A program made the translations under genes and the position numbers. This document shows positions 22,361 to 29,648 of a stretch of DNA of 59,380 nt, one piece after another. How positions within the stretch are numbered: the stretch's first letter is position 1; each line of letters opens with the position of its first letter. This DNA comes from an uncultured Flavobacteriaceae bacterium (GTDB taxonomy: Bacteria > Bacteroidota > Bacteroidia > Flavobacteriales > Flavobacteriaceae). The stretch spans positions 1 to 59,380 of the forward strand of contig CANLUH010000025.1 in assembly GCA_947494205.1 (NCBI GenBank), written 5' to 3'. A model generated the notes under the pieces. That model ran no database searches. It was not told where the DNA came from and worked only from the letters and a program-made list of their open reading frames with translations.

Positions 22361-24070
22361 ATGACAAAAAAAGAACTCTCCCTACTACTATTAATAATGT
22401 TCTTATGTGGTTCTGTTTATGGGCAAAGTTACATTGAAGATGAAAAACACCATGAAAAAGCGCTTTTCTTTCTAAAAAGGAATAAAGACAGTCTTCTTTT
22501 CTATGCAAAAAAACTACAACTATCTAATAGTCATTGCAGAGTTCTCTTTGGAATGTATTATGAATCCAATGTTTTATATAATCAAGATAAATATTCATTG
22601 TGCGAAAAAAAATTGAATACAATATTATCCTTAACAGAGGACTATAACAAAGCAAATAACTACCAATACTCCGACATGCTTGTAGGAAAAACATACAATG
22701 AATGTATAAATATCCTCAAAATAAATATTTACCGTCGTTTTTTCTATATCAAAAAAAATCAAGGGAATTATTCTAAAGCATACGAATATTTAACGCTCAG
22801 TAAAAAGATTGTAGATAATTTACCCATCAAGGATACTTATTATTTTAGGAAAAAGATATCGATTGAAAAAGAGATGGCACAGCTAAAATATTCCATTGGA
22901 GATTATGAAGCAAGCCTTAAAATTCTTTTAGGTACAAACAAGCAAATTAAAAATATAAAGCTTGATACTTCAGATATTTGGTTAGATCAATTCTTATCGG
23001 AAAAATCAGACATAAACGCTCTTATAGGAGTTAATTACAAAAAACTAGCAACAGAAAGTAATCACTTTATAGATTCTACAGAACTATATTACGAAAAAGC
23101 GTATCAATTAACACAACAGGTTGATGATACTCTTAAGCTCCACAAGGGGATATACTATATAAGAAAATCGACATTGGATTATTTTCGAGGCCAATATAAT
23201 GCTGCATTAAAACATGCAGATACTGCAAGCTCGTTTTATACAAACAAGAACATACCAATAATACATCAAATAAAACTTCAATCCTTTGCGAAACTCAAAT
23301 TCGTAGATTCTGTGTTTAAATATAGTAATAGTGCATTAAAACTTACAAAAGAAAAGGATGCTTATCACCACCACAAGGTTGAAACGTATAAATACTTATC
23401 CGAAAGTTATTTTGAAATCAATGAACTAGACAGTGCTTACAAATATTCTCAAAAATATATAAAAATTAAGCTTGCAGATAATAAAAGTAAATCTGCAACA
23501 GGTAGAATATTAAAAAAAAATGAAATAGCCGAAATTATAGACCTAAATAAGTCTATCGAGAAAAAAATGAAACAGGCAGAAAATACAATTGTTGTTGTCA
23601 TTTGGGTTGTTGCCATTTTTTTATCATTATTAATTATTTGGAGAATAATCTTCTTTTTTGTTAAAAAACGAAAAAGTAATTCAAAGGAAACAAACAAAAA
23701 AAAGCATATTATAGGTGAGAATATTGAATATGGAATATTAAAAAAACTCAAAGAAATAGAAGAGTCCGATCTCTTTTTAAATCAAGATTTCAACCTTTTA
23801 GAATTATCGAAACTACTAAACACTAACACTTCTTATCTATCAAAAATAATTAACGAACATAAACAAAAAACTTTCAGGCAATATTTAATCGAATTACGAA
23901 TTAATCGATTAATGGAGAACTTAGATAAAAACCCGTTACTACGAAAACATTCAATCTTAGCATTGGCCGAATCTATAGGGTACAAAAATGCATCATCATT
24001 TAGACGGATGTTTAAAAACTATATGAACGAAACCCCTGCACAATATATTAGTAATAAATATAAAAACTAG
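22361..24070 (+). CDS. TPR membrane AraC-type transcriptional regulator
   Basis: The product is 569 aa. A signal peptide (ends GSVYGQ) precedes a TPR-like helical region to about residue 400. One membrane span follows at about 408-433 ('TIVVVIWVVAIFLSLLIIW'), then a cytoplasmic AraC/XylS helix-turn-helix domain at about 465-565 ('ELSKLLNTNTSYLSKIINEH' ... 'ALAESIGYKNASSFRRMFKN'). This architecture senses an extracytoplasmic signal through TPRs and acts directly on DNA from the membrane. It is transcribed away from the tail-fibre/YD operon across a shared 585-bp region, so control of that operon is the natural hypothesis. It has no kinase motifs. Confidence 0.9.
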   Translation: MTKKELSLLLLIMFLCGSVYGQSYIEDEKHHEKALFFLKRNKDSLLFYAKKLQLSNSHCRVLFGMYYESNVLYNQDKYSLCEKKLNTILSLTEDYNKANNYQYSDMLVGKTYNECINILKINIYRRFFYIKKNQGNYSKAYEYLTLSKKIVDNLPIKDTYYFRKKISIEKEMAQLKYSIGDYEASLKILLGTNKQIKNIKLDTSDIWLDQFLSEKSDINALIGVNYKKLATESNHFIDSTELYYEKAYQLTQQVDDTLKLHKGIYYIRKSTLDYFRGQYNAALKHADTASSFYTNKNIPIIHQIKLQSFAKLKFVDSVFKYSNSALKLTKEKDAYHHHKVETYKYLSESYFEINELDSAYKYSQKYIKIKLADNKSKSATGRILKKNEIAEIIDLNKSIEKKMKQAENTIVVVIWVVAIFLSLLIIWRIIFFFVKKRKSNSKETNKKKHIIGENIEYGILKKLKEIEESDLFLNQDFNLLELSKLLNTNTSYLSKIINEHKQKTFRQYLIELRINRLMENLDKNPLLRKHSILALAESIGYKNASSFRRMFKNYMNETPAQYISNKYKN

Positions 24071-24583
24071 TTCACTTAGCGGCTATTTATATATCGTCTT
24101 TAAAATATTCTGTAACTATTTTTGCTACTCTAGGAAAATGCCCCGTTACATTTTCACTTATTTATAGGCGACCTATAAATACCTAATACCCTAGCAAATT
24201 CTTTTTAAAGTAATTTAGCATTTATAAGTACTTTTTAAAATGCTCTCAAAAGGTTATTTAGGTTTACTAAGCAACTCATTTTATCTAGTTTAAGGGTAGG
24301 TCATTCTAAAATGTGTTCATATTTTCTACATCCATTTTGCCTACCCTTACACGTAAGTATATTAAACAGTTAACATTATAGAATCTTCATGGATTTAACA
24401 CTGCAAAGATGAAACACAATACGAATTCTATTCACTTAACACGTATTTAATTTGGTTTGTAAACACTAGTAGTCATTTAAAATTGATAAAAATTAAAGGA
24501 TATACCTTATAAATCCTAAGGATTATCCTTAGCACTTTTAGTATTAATATTTCTAACTTTATTTTTTTAAAATCCCTATATTC
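24071..24583. other. 513-bp intergenic region with several inverted repeats
   Basis: No gene. It holds a perfect 9-bp hairpin, ATTTATAGG-CGA-CCTATAAAT (24160-24180), without a T-run. A perfect 10-bp inverted repeat, TAAGGGTAGG (24291-24300) and CCTACCCTTA (24340-24349), has a 39-bp spacer. At its right end is the tandem operator described separately (24496-24561). Confidence 0.6.
24496..24561 (+). promoter_or_regulatory. tandem 22-bp-period operator and -7 box, site A
   Basis: AAGG-ATATA-CCTT (24496-24508) is followed exactly 22 bp later by AAGG-ATTAT-CCTT (24518-24530), the latter inside the 17-bp palindrome CTAAGGATTATCCTTAG (24516-24532). A TAnnTTTG-like box, TAACTTTA, begins at 24554, 36 bp after the start of the proximal AAGG. 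Sites B and C repeat both distances exactly. The proximal site covers the -33 region, as expected for an activator. The next gene starts at 24584, implying a very short leader. Confidence 0.65.
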
Positions 24584-25303
24584 TTGAATAGTTATTACAT
24601 AATAGATAATGAAAGTGATTTAGCCCATAGCATTAGCGATGTAATGGAAGATTACCCTGCATTTCATTCTATTGGGAGTTCTTCAAATTACGAAGAGGCT
24701 ATGAATACCATTTTAAAGCGTAAACCAGATATTGTTTTTTTAAATTTAGATAATGTATTAGATAATTCATTTCAATTTGTAACAGAACTAAATACTTATC
24801 TAGATACCATTCCAAATTTTGTAGGAATATCTTCAACCAAAGCATTTGCATACCAAGCGATAAAACACAATTTTATAGACTATTTAATTAGACCTCTTTT
24901 AGAATTAGATTTAAGAAAATTGGTATTAAAGTTTCAAAAACAACATAATGTCTCATATAATAGAATGCTATGTTTAAAGTCTTATAATGATTACCAATAT
25001 ATTAATATTGATGAAATCATGTTTCTAAAAGCAGATAACAATACAACAGATTTTTATATTAACGATGGAAAAGTGGTAAGTGCATACAAGACATTAAAAA
25101 TTTTTGAAAACTCTCTACCAAAAAATTTTTTACGAATTCACAAAAGTTACATTGTTAATAAAGACTACATTTCTAGAATAAATTATAGTAAATATAAATG
25201 TACAGTAGATCGTACTTCTTATAAAATTCCATTCACTAAAACGTATATTCATAATATTGAATTTATAAAAGAGTCTTTATCTGGTTTATTTTCACCAAAT
25301 TAA
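24584..25303 (+). CDS. LytTR transcription factor with degenerate receiver
   Basis: The 239-aa product has a receiver-like fold (1-115) and a C-terminal LytTR DNA-binding domain (about 129-235: 'DEIMFLKADNNTTDFYI', 'FLRIHKSYIVNKDYI'). The receiver has lost its phosphorylation residues: the acidic pair is D8-N9, the phosphoacceptor position is N54 in DIVFLNLD, and the usual Lys is R103 in YLIRP. Control by phosphorylation is therefore unlikely. The start is TTG, since the receiver fold begins at residue 4 and there is no in-frame ATG nearby; the short leader implied by site A supports this. LytTR proteins typically bind paired direct repeats 21-22 bp apart, matching sites A-C, so autoregulation and control of neighbours are likely but inferred. 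Confidence 0.85.
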   Translation: MNSYYIIDNESDLAHSISDVMEDYPAFHSIGSSSNYEEAMNTILKRKPDIVFLNLDNVLDNSFQFVTELNTYLDTIPNFVGISSTKAFAYQAIKHNFIDYLIRPLLELDLRKLVLKFQKQHNVSYNRMLCLKSYNDYQYINIDEIMFLKADNNTTDFYINDGKVVSAYKTLKIFENSLPKNFLRIHKSYIVNKDYISRINYSKYKCTVDRTSYKIPFTKTYIHNIEFIKESLSGLFSPN

Positions 25304-25605
25304 AACTATTTTCCTTCTTTAAATTTTCTTTAGTAAGTAAAAAACTGATTAATAGCAAAATATATTCTGCATTATAAAAAAATATATTTTGCATTACACA
25401 TTGCAAAAAAAGTATTTCCCTAGTGTAGAGATGTCTTTTACTAACAGAATCTAGGTGTTCACTAAAGTAGGTGTCATTTTTTAGATTAAAATACATAACC
25501 CAACTACATTTGTAGTGTAAGAAGCTTGTTACAACAATAAACATCCTAAATCTATCCCAATTATTTGGGGAAACTAACTAATTTATAAAATCTAAACCTC
25601 ATATT
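25304..25605. other. 302-bp intergenic region with 22-bp-period direct repeat
   Basis: No gene. AAAATATATTCTGCATTA (25357-25374) recurs as AAAATATATTTTGCATTA (25379-25396), 17 of 18 identical, again with a 22-bp period. The imperfect palindrome CCCAATTATTTGGGG lies just before 25573. Either may control the small lipoprotein gene at 25606; no convincing -7 box at the matching distance was found. Confidence 0.5.
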
Positions 25606-25770
25606 ATGAAAACTACAACTAAAATAATAGCATTATTACTTTTTACAACACTATACTTCTCATGCTCGGTAGAGGATATTAATGAAGATAACACACAAAA
25701 TATTGAATTAGCAACTGGTGGAGAAGATTCATCTGAAGTTGATGACGATAGAGACCCTAATGGAGAATAA
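25606..25770 (+). CDS. small acidic lipoprotein (54 aa)
   Basis: A 54-codon gene: a lipoprotein signal 'MKTTTKIIALLLFTTLYFSC' with the lipobox Cys at residue 20, then a 34-residue, strongly acidic mature part ('NIELATGGEDSSEVDDDRDP'). The ATG is preceded by an A/T-rich leader as usual for the phylum, and a strong terminator follows at 25795-25828, so it is a single-gene transcript. It lies between a LytTR regulator and a TPR histidine kinase that is probably itself a lipoprotein. No family is recognised. A signal or ligand for the kinase is conceivable from position and size only. Confidence 0.75.
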   Translation: MKTTTKIIALLLFTTLYFSCSVEDINEDNTQNIELATGGEDSSEVDDDRDPNGE

Positions 25771-25794
25771 AAACTATTTTTTATAGTTAAAAAG

Positions 25795-25828
25795 AGCCTT
25801 AAGCGTTAGTTTAAGGCTTTTTTTTTTA
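25795..25828 (+). terminator. intrinsic terminator
   Basis: AGCCTTAA (25795-25802) pairs perfectly with TTAAGGCT (25811-25818) over an 8-nt loop and runs into about ten Ts. It ends the small lipoprotein transcript. Confidence 0.85.
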
Positions 25829-25834
25829 GCTTTG
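25827..25834 (+). promoter_or_regulatory. exact TAnnTTTG -7 box for the kinase operon
   Basis: TAGCTTTG matches the Bacteroidota -7 consensus exactly and overlaps the end of the preceding terminator's T-run. Transcription would begin near 25841, close to the upstream end of the open kinase frame (25853), which favours a start well before the GTG at 25919. Confidence 0.55.
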
Positions 25835-25918
25835 TTAAACCACAAATAATAACTCGCTATAATCTTAAACTTAAAACGACATATTGCTAAATATAGTTTC
25901 TTTTTTATAGTACTAATA

Positions 25919-27817
25919 GTGCTCTATAATTGTTCTGATAATAAAGAACAACTCACAGAAACAAGAATAATAGAAAATGATTCTACTAGAAACAAACGCC
26001 TATTAGATGAGGCTTATGAAATTTCTAAAGGAGACGATTCTATTGGTTTTATAAAAGCTAACAAAAAGGCTTATAAATCTTCTTTAAAATTAAAAAACAC
26101 TTCTGGAATTGCTGCAACACACTGGAATTATGGCACTTATTACGCAAAAAAAGAAGTATTCGATTCGTCATACTACCATTATTACCAAGCCTATAAATCT
26201 TACGAGGCAATAAACGATAACTACTTTTCTGGAAAAATGTTGTTTAACATGGCTTATGTACAAAGTCGTTTTGAAGATTATGTAAGTACAGAAAATAAAC
26301 TTTTTGAGGCCATTTCTAAATTTGAACCTTTAGACAAAAACTTATCGCTTTACAATTGTTATAAGCTTTTAGGTACCATATATAAAGAATTAGAAGATTA
26401 CGAAAACTCTATTAGGTATCATAACACTGCTTTAGATTATTTAAAACGTGTAAAAAACAAAAAAGGAAATATAAAAGAAGGCGCTTTAAATGATATTGCC
26501 ATAACTTACCAAAAACAAGAAGATTACGATAAGGCCATTGAGTATTTGGAACGTGTACTGGAATTAGAAGATTTATCTACACAAAACCCAAAGTTATATG
26601 CTAAAATTATTGACAATCTAGCCTATACCAAACTCCTAAAAAAGGATACGCTTAGTATTAAGAAAGACTTAGAAAAAGCATTAGACATTAGAAATAGAGT
26701 TAAAGATTTTTCTGGTATAGTTGTAAATAAATTACATTTAGCAGATTATTATATTTATGGCCTAGATACTCTAAAAGCTGTTACTTACGCTAAAGAAGCT
26801 AACGACTTAGCCCATGCAGTGGAAAATAAAAGAGACATACTATCTTCTTTACTTTTATTATCTAAAATAGATACTAAAAATACATCTCAATACTTAAATG
26901 AATATGTTACCCTTAAAGAGAAAATTGAAAAAGATAATAATAAAATAAAAAACAAATTTGCACGTATACGTTTTGAAACAGATGATCACATTTATAGATC
27001 AAAACAACTATCCTCACAAAATACTATAATACTTATTTCATCAATTGCGGTAATTTTCATACTTGTCTTATTGTTATTTATTAGGTCTGAACGTGCTAAA
27101 AACAGAGAATTAATTCTAGAAGCACAAAAACAACAAGCCAACGAAGACGTATATAAATTAATGCTTAAACAACAGTCTAAACTAGAAGAAGGACGATTAA
27201 AAGAACGTAATAGAATCTCTGAAGAATTACACGATGGCGTTTTAGGTAAAATTTTTGGAACAAGAATGGGACTCGGTTTTCTTAATTTAGAAGGAAAAGA
27301 GCAAGACAAGGCAAAGCAACAATCGTATATAGATGAGTTACACAAAATTGAACGCGAAATACGTGCTATATCTCACGAACTAAAAAATGATGTTCTACTA
27401 TCTAAACAAGATTACATAACACTTATTAAAGCTTTAATAGAAGAACAAAGTATTGCCGGGAATTTTAAATATAATATTACTACTATAGATGAAGAGTTTT
27501 GGAACGGGAGTAGCGATCTTATTAAAATAAACTCATACCGTATTATACAAGAATCACTTTTAAATATAACAAAGCACGCCAACGCTACACAAGTAAATAT
27601 TACCTTGGGTTATACCAACGAAAGTCTTAACTTTACTATTGAGGATGATGGCGTAGGATTTAATGATAAAAAAACGAGTAAAGGTATTGGCATTTCTAAT
27701 ATTAACTCGAGAGTAAAAACCATAAACGGCACCTATTCTTTAGTCTCCCAAAAAAACAAAGGTACCAAAACCACTGTATTAATACCCTTTAAGACTAAAA
27801 CCAATGAAACCGATTAA
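25919..27817 (+). CDS. TPR-containing sensor histidine kinase (HisKA_3 type), N-terminus uncertain
   Basis: As drawn from GTG at 25919 the product is 632 aa. TPR repeats occupy about 15-340, one membrane span lies near 363-385 ('TIILISSIAVIFILVLLLFI'), then a linker and a HisKA_3 dimerisation helix with the phospho-acceptor in 'RNRISEELHDGVLGK' (His438). The ATPase domain has the N-box in 'ESLLNITKHANA', then DDGVGFN and GIGISN. The frame is open back to 25853 and upstream encodes KRHIAKYSFFFIVLIVLYNC, a lipoprotein signal running into NCSDN. The true start is probably upstream at a non-ATG codon (ATA 25859, ATC 25862 or ATT 25883). The regulator gene overlaps its end by 14 bp, so they are a pair. 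Confidence 0.9.
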   Translation: MLYNCSDNKEQLTETRIIENDSTRNKRLLDEAYEISKGDDSIGFIKANKKAYKSSLKLKNTSGIAATHWNYGTYYAKKEVFDSSYYHYYQAYKSYEAINDNYFSGKMLFNMAYVQSRFEDYVSTENKLFEAISKFEPLDKNLSLYNCYKLLGTIYKELEDYENSIRYHNTALDYLKRVKNKKGNIKEGALNDIAITYQKQEDYDKAIEYLERVLELEDLSTQNPKLYAKIIDNLAYTKLLKKDTLSIKKDLEKALDIRNRVKDFSGIVVNKLHLADYYIYGLDTLKAVTYAKEANDLAHAVENKRDILSSLLLLSKIDTKNTSQYLNEYVTLKEKIEKDNNKIKNKFARIRFETDDHIYRSKQLSSQNTIILISSIAVIFILVLLLFIRSERAKNRELILEAQKQQANEDVYKLMLKQQSKLEEGRLKERNRISEELHDGVLGKIFGTRMGLGFLNLEGKEQDKAKQQSYIDELHKIEREIRAISHELKNDVLLSKQDYITLIKALIEEQSIAGNFKYNITTIDEEFWNGSSDLIKINSYRIIQESLLNITKHANATQVNITLGYTNESLNFTIEDDGVGFNDKKTSKGIGISNINSRVKTINGTYSLVSQKNKGTKTTVLIPFKTKTNETD

Positions 27818-28478
27818 TGTACTAATTATAGACGACCACCCTATAATTGCAGACGCATATAAAAGTGCAATGTTAAAAGTAAGCGATACAAACAAAGATC
27901 ACACCTTTAACATTAAAGTAGCTAACGATATAGACACAGCAATTTACGAGCTTAATAATAGTAGTACTAATAAAATTTTCGATATTATATTTCTAGATAT
28001 TAAACTTCCTAAATCTAGTGACGGATTATTATTATCTGGAGAAGACTTAGGATTAGAAATACGACGTATTACACCTAAATCTAAGATAATAGTAGCCACA
28101 ACTTATAATGATAATTATAGACTTAATAACATATTAAAAAGCATAAATCCAGATGGTTTTTTAATAAAAAACGATATCTCTTCAAACGAACTAGTAGAAG
28201 CTATAATTACGGTAATAAAAAACCCTCCACATTATAGCAAAACAATATTACAATTATTACGCAAACAAGTTACCAACGATTTCATATTAGACAAAATAGA
28301 TAGACAACTACTTTACGAACTCTCTATAGGTACAAAAATGGGGGATTTACCAAATGTTATTCCATTATCTATCGGCGGATTAGAAAGGCGCAAACGACAA
28401 TTAAAGGAAGCCTTTAATATTGCAAAAATGGATGACAAAACTCTCGTAGAAATAGCAAAACAAAAAGGGTTTATTTAA
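27804..28478 (+). CDS. response regulator, partner of TPR kinase
   Basis: The 224-aa product has an intact receiver: acidic pair D10-D11 in VLIIDDHP, phosphoacceptor D65 in IIFLDIKLP and Lys122 in FLIKND. The C-terminal part (about 150-224) is helical and occupies the place of a LuxR/NarL DNA-binding domain, but the classic motif is weak ('GDLPNVIPLSIGGLERRKRQ'). It overlaps the kinase gene by 14 bp, so transcription and translation are coupled. Targets are not visible directly; the operators at 24496, 28479 and 29173 are possible, though a LytTR protein fits their direct-repeat geometry better. Confidence 0.9.
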   Translation: MKPINVLIIDDHPIIADAYKSAMLKVSDTNKDHTFNIKVANDIDTAIYELNNSSTNKIFDIIFLDIKLPKSSDGLLLSGEDLGLEIRRITPKSKIIVATTYNDNYRLNNILKSINPDGFLIKNDISSNELVEAIITVIKNPPHYSKTILQLLRKQVTNDFILDKIDRQLLYELSIGTKMGDLPNVIPLSIGGLERRKRQLKEAFNIAKMDDKTLVEIAKQKGFI

Positions 28479-28544
28479 AAATACCACCCTTATTAATTGT
28501 AAGGAAAAGCCTTACTAACATTTCTTCTTTTTTATATAATTTAG
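28479..28544 (+). promoter_or_regulatory. tandem 22-bp-period operator and -7 box, site B
   Basis: The proximal site AAGG-AAAAG-CCTT (28501-28513) lies in the 17-bp palindrome GTAAGGAAAAGCCTTAC (28499-28515). Exactly 22 bp upstream is a half-matching copy (AAAT...CCTT, 28479-28491). A TAnnTTTG-like box, TAATTTAG (7 of 8), begins at 28537, 36 bp after the proximal AAGG, as at sites A and C. It precedes the gene at 28632 with a leader of about 80 nt. A reversed CCTT-N6-AAGG copy follows at 28550-28563. Confidence 0.65.
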
Positions 28545-28631
28545 CGATTCCTTATTCGCAAGGATTTTTCTCCCTAAACAAAACTATATCGCTAATCGTT
28601 TAACAAGGTTTTAATAACCAAATATACTATT

Positions 28632-29168
28632 ATGAAATTAGAAGATATATTAGAACTAGAAGACAACCAAGACTACAACAAGGCCTATCATTTTTATTCA
28701 ACTCTTTTAACTAAAAACGATACAGATTTCGAATTGTGGAAACACTACTTTTTCTTTTTATGGCGAATGCTAGATGCCGTTAAAGGACAATTTACAGTAG
28801 ATGTAGAATTACGTAAAACCTTAATTATAGAATTAAAAAGAGGTTTAAAATTATTTAAAAACTATCCCGAATTTAATTTTATAACAGGCTATACAATATC
28901 CATTATGCCATACATATTTGGTAATTGTAATACCTATGAGAAAATAGCTATAAAGCTATTAGAAAAAGCCAGTAATTTAAAACCAAAAAACCCCATATAT
29001 AAAATGATCTTTTTAGGTGCACAATGGGACTTTGGTGGACAAGAACAATCATACAATGAAGTTTGGTTAAAATCTAAACCAATAATAGCAAGAAAATACA
29101 ACGGCAAAGGACTAATAAATCGTTATTTTTCTACGATTTTAAATAGGTATGAAGAGGTGTTAATTTAA
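28632..29168 (+). CDS. hypothetical helical (TPR-like) protein
   Basis: The 178-aa product has no signal peptide or membrane span and is probably cytoplasmic. It reads as paired amphipathic helices, beginning 'MKLEDILELEDNQDYNKAYH' and later 'LLEKASNLKPKNPIYKMIF', which resemble TPR/Sel1 helical pairs, but no clear consensus repeat is present. No catalytic motif seen. It is monocistronic by spacing, driven from site B, and lies directly between two copies of the shared operator. That ties it to the LytTR and kinase/regulator island rather than to the genes on its right. Function unknown. Confidence 0.8.
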   Translation: MKLEDILELEDNQDYNKAYHFYSTLLTKNDTDFELWKHYFFFLWRMLDAVKGQFTVDVELRKTLIIELKRGLKLFKNYPEFNFITGYTISIMPYIFGNCNTYEKIAIKLLEKASNLKPKNPIYKMIFLGAQWDFGGQEQSYNEVWLKSKPIIARKYNGKGLINRYFSTILNRYEEVLI

Positions 29169-29172
29169 AAAA

Positions 29173-29238
29173 AATGTTTTTCCTTATTAATACTAAGGAT
29201 TTTCCTTATAGATATTAAAAACGAATATTTTACCTTTA
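29173..29238 (+). promoter_or_regulatory. tandem 22-bp-period operator and -7 box, site C
   Basis: AATG-TTTTT-CCTT (29173-29185) is followed 22 bp later by AAGG-ATTTT-CCTT (29195-29207) in the palindrome CTAAGGATTTTCCTTAT (29193-29209). TACCTTTA begins at 29231, again 36 bp from the proximal AAGG. The first thing downstream is not a gene but the structured region ending in a terminator at 29380. Confidence 0.65.
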
Positions 29239-29244
29239 CAGTAA

Positions 29245-29380
29245 CGAAATTATAAGCCTAACCAAGTTTATAAATGTTATTAATAAAAAGAATGGATAAT
29301 AGTAGAAAACTAGTCTAACTGGCTTTGAAAATTATTTTGATGGGAGCAAAAATAATATATCAAACCAGTTGGCTTTTTTT
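29245..29380 (+). ncRNA. candidate small RNA with long terminal hairpin
   Basis: The start is inferred about 7 bp after the site C box. The 3' part folds as a long interrupted hairpin: AACTGGcTTTGA (29317-29328) with TCAAACCAGTT (29360-29370), and inside it ATTATTTT with AAAATAAT. It is followed by CTTTTTTT to 29380, a strong intrinsic terminator. The transcript would be about 135 nt. It contains one 7-codon ATG frame (29293-29316, MDNSRKLV) ending just before the hairpin, so a leader peptide is an alternative. The next gene is 270 bp further on. Confidence 0.5.
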
Positions 29381-29648
29381 AATTTAAAAAAGATATCTAA
29401 ACATAAAGAGGCTATTTCAATCAATAAAATAATTGATTAAAGATAACCAAAATCTATCTGACGATAAATCACTTAAGTGTAGGGACTTCAAGTTGACTAA
29501 GTCAGTTAGATTTTTTTTATACCTATTCGTTTTTTAACTACAGCATTACTCTTACATACTTCAACATTTAAAAACCTAAACCAACTTAATATAAGTAGAG
29601 TTATACTAAGTTTAGTATCTTAGTTTTTAAACCAATACCATTGTAGAA
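29381..29648. other. intergenic region, nothing convincing
   Basis: Contains the short palindromes ACTTAAGT (about 29471) and TGACTAAGTCA (about 29494-29504), the latter followed by a T8 run. The stem is too short for a confident terminator. A promoter for the 29649 operon presumably lies in 29590-29640, where TAAGTTTA (29607-29614) is a near match to the -7 consensus. Confidence 0.4.

Noticed and set aside
29494..29520. TGACTAAGTCA followed by T8 as a terminator
   Set aside because: A real stem would be only four base pairs; no upstream gene needs it because a strong terminator already lies at 29380.
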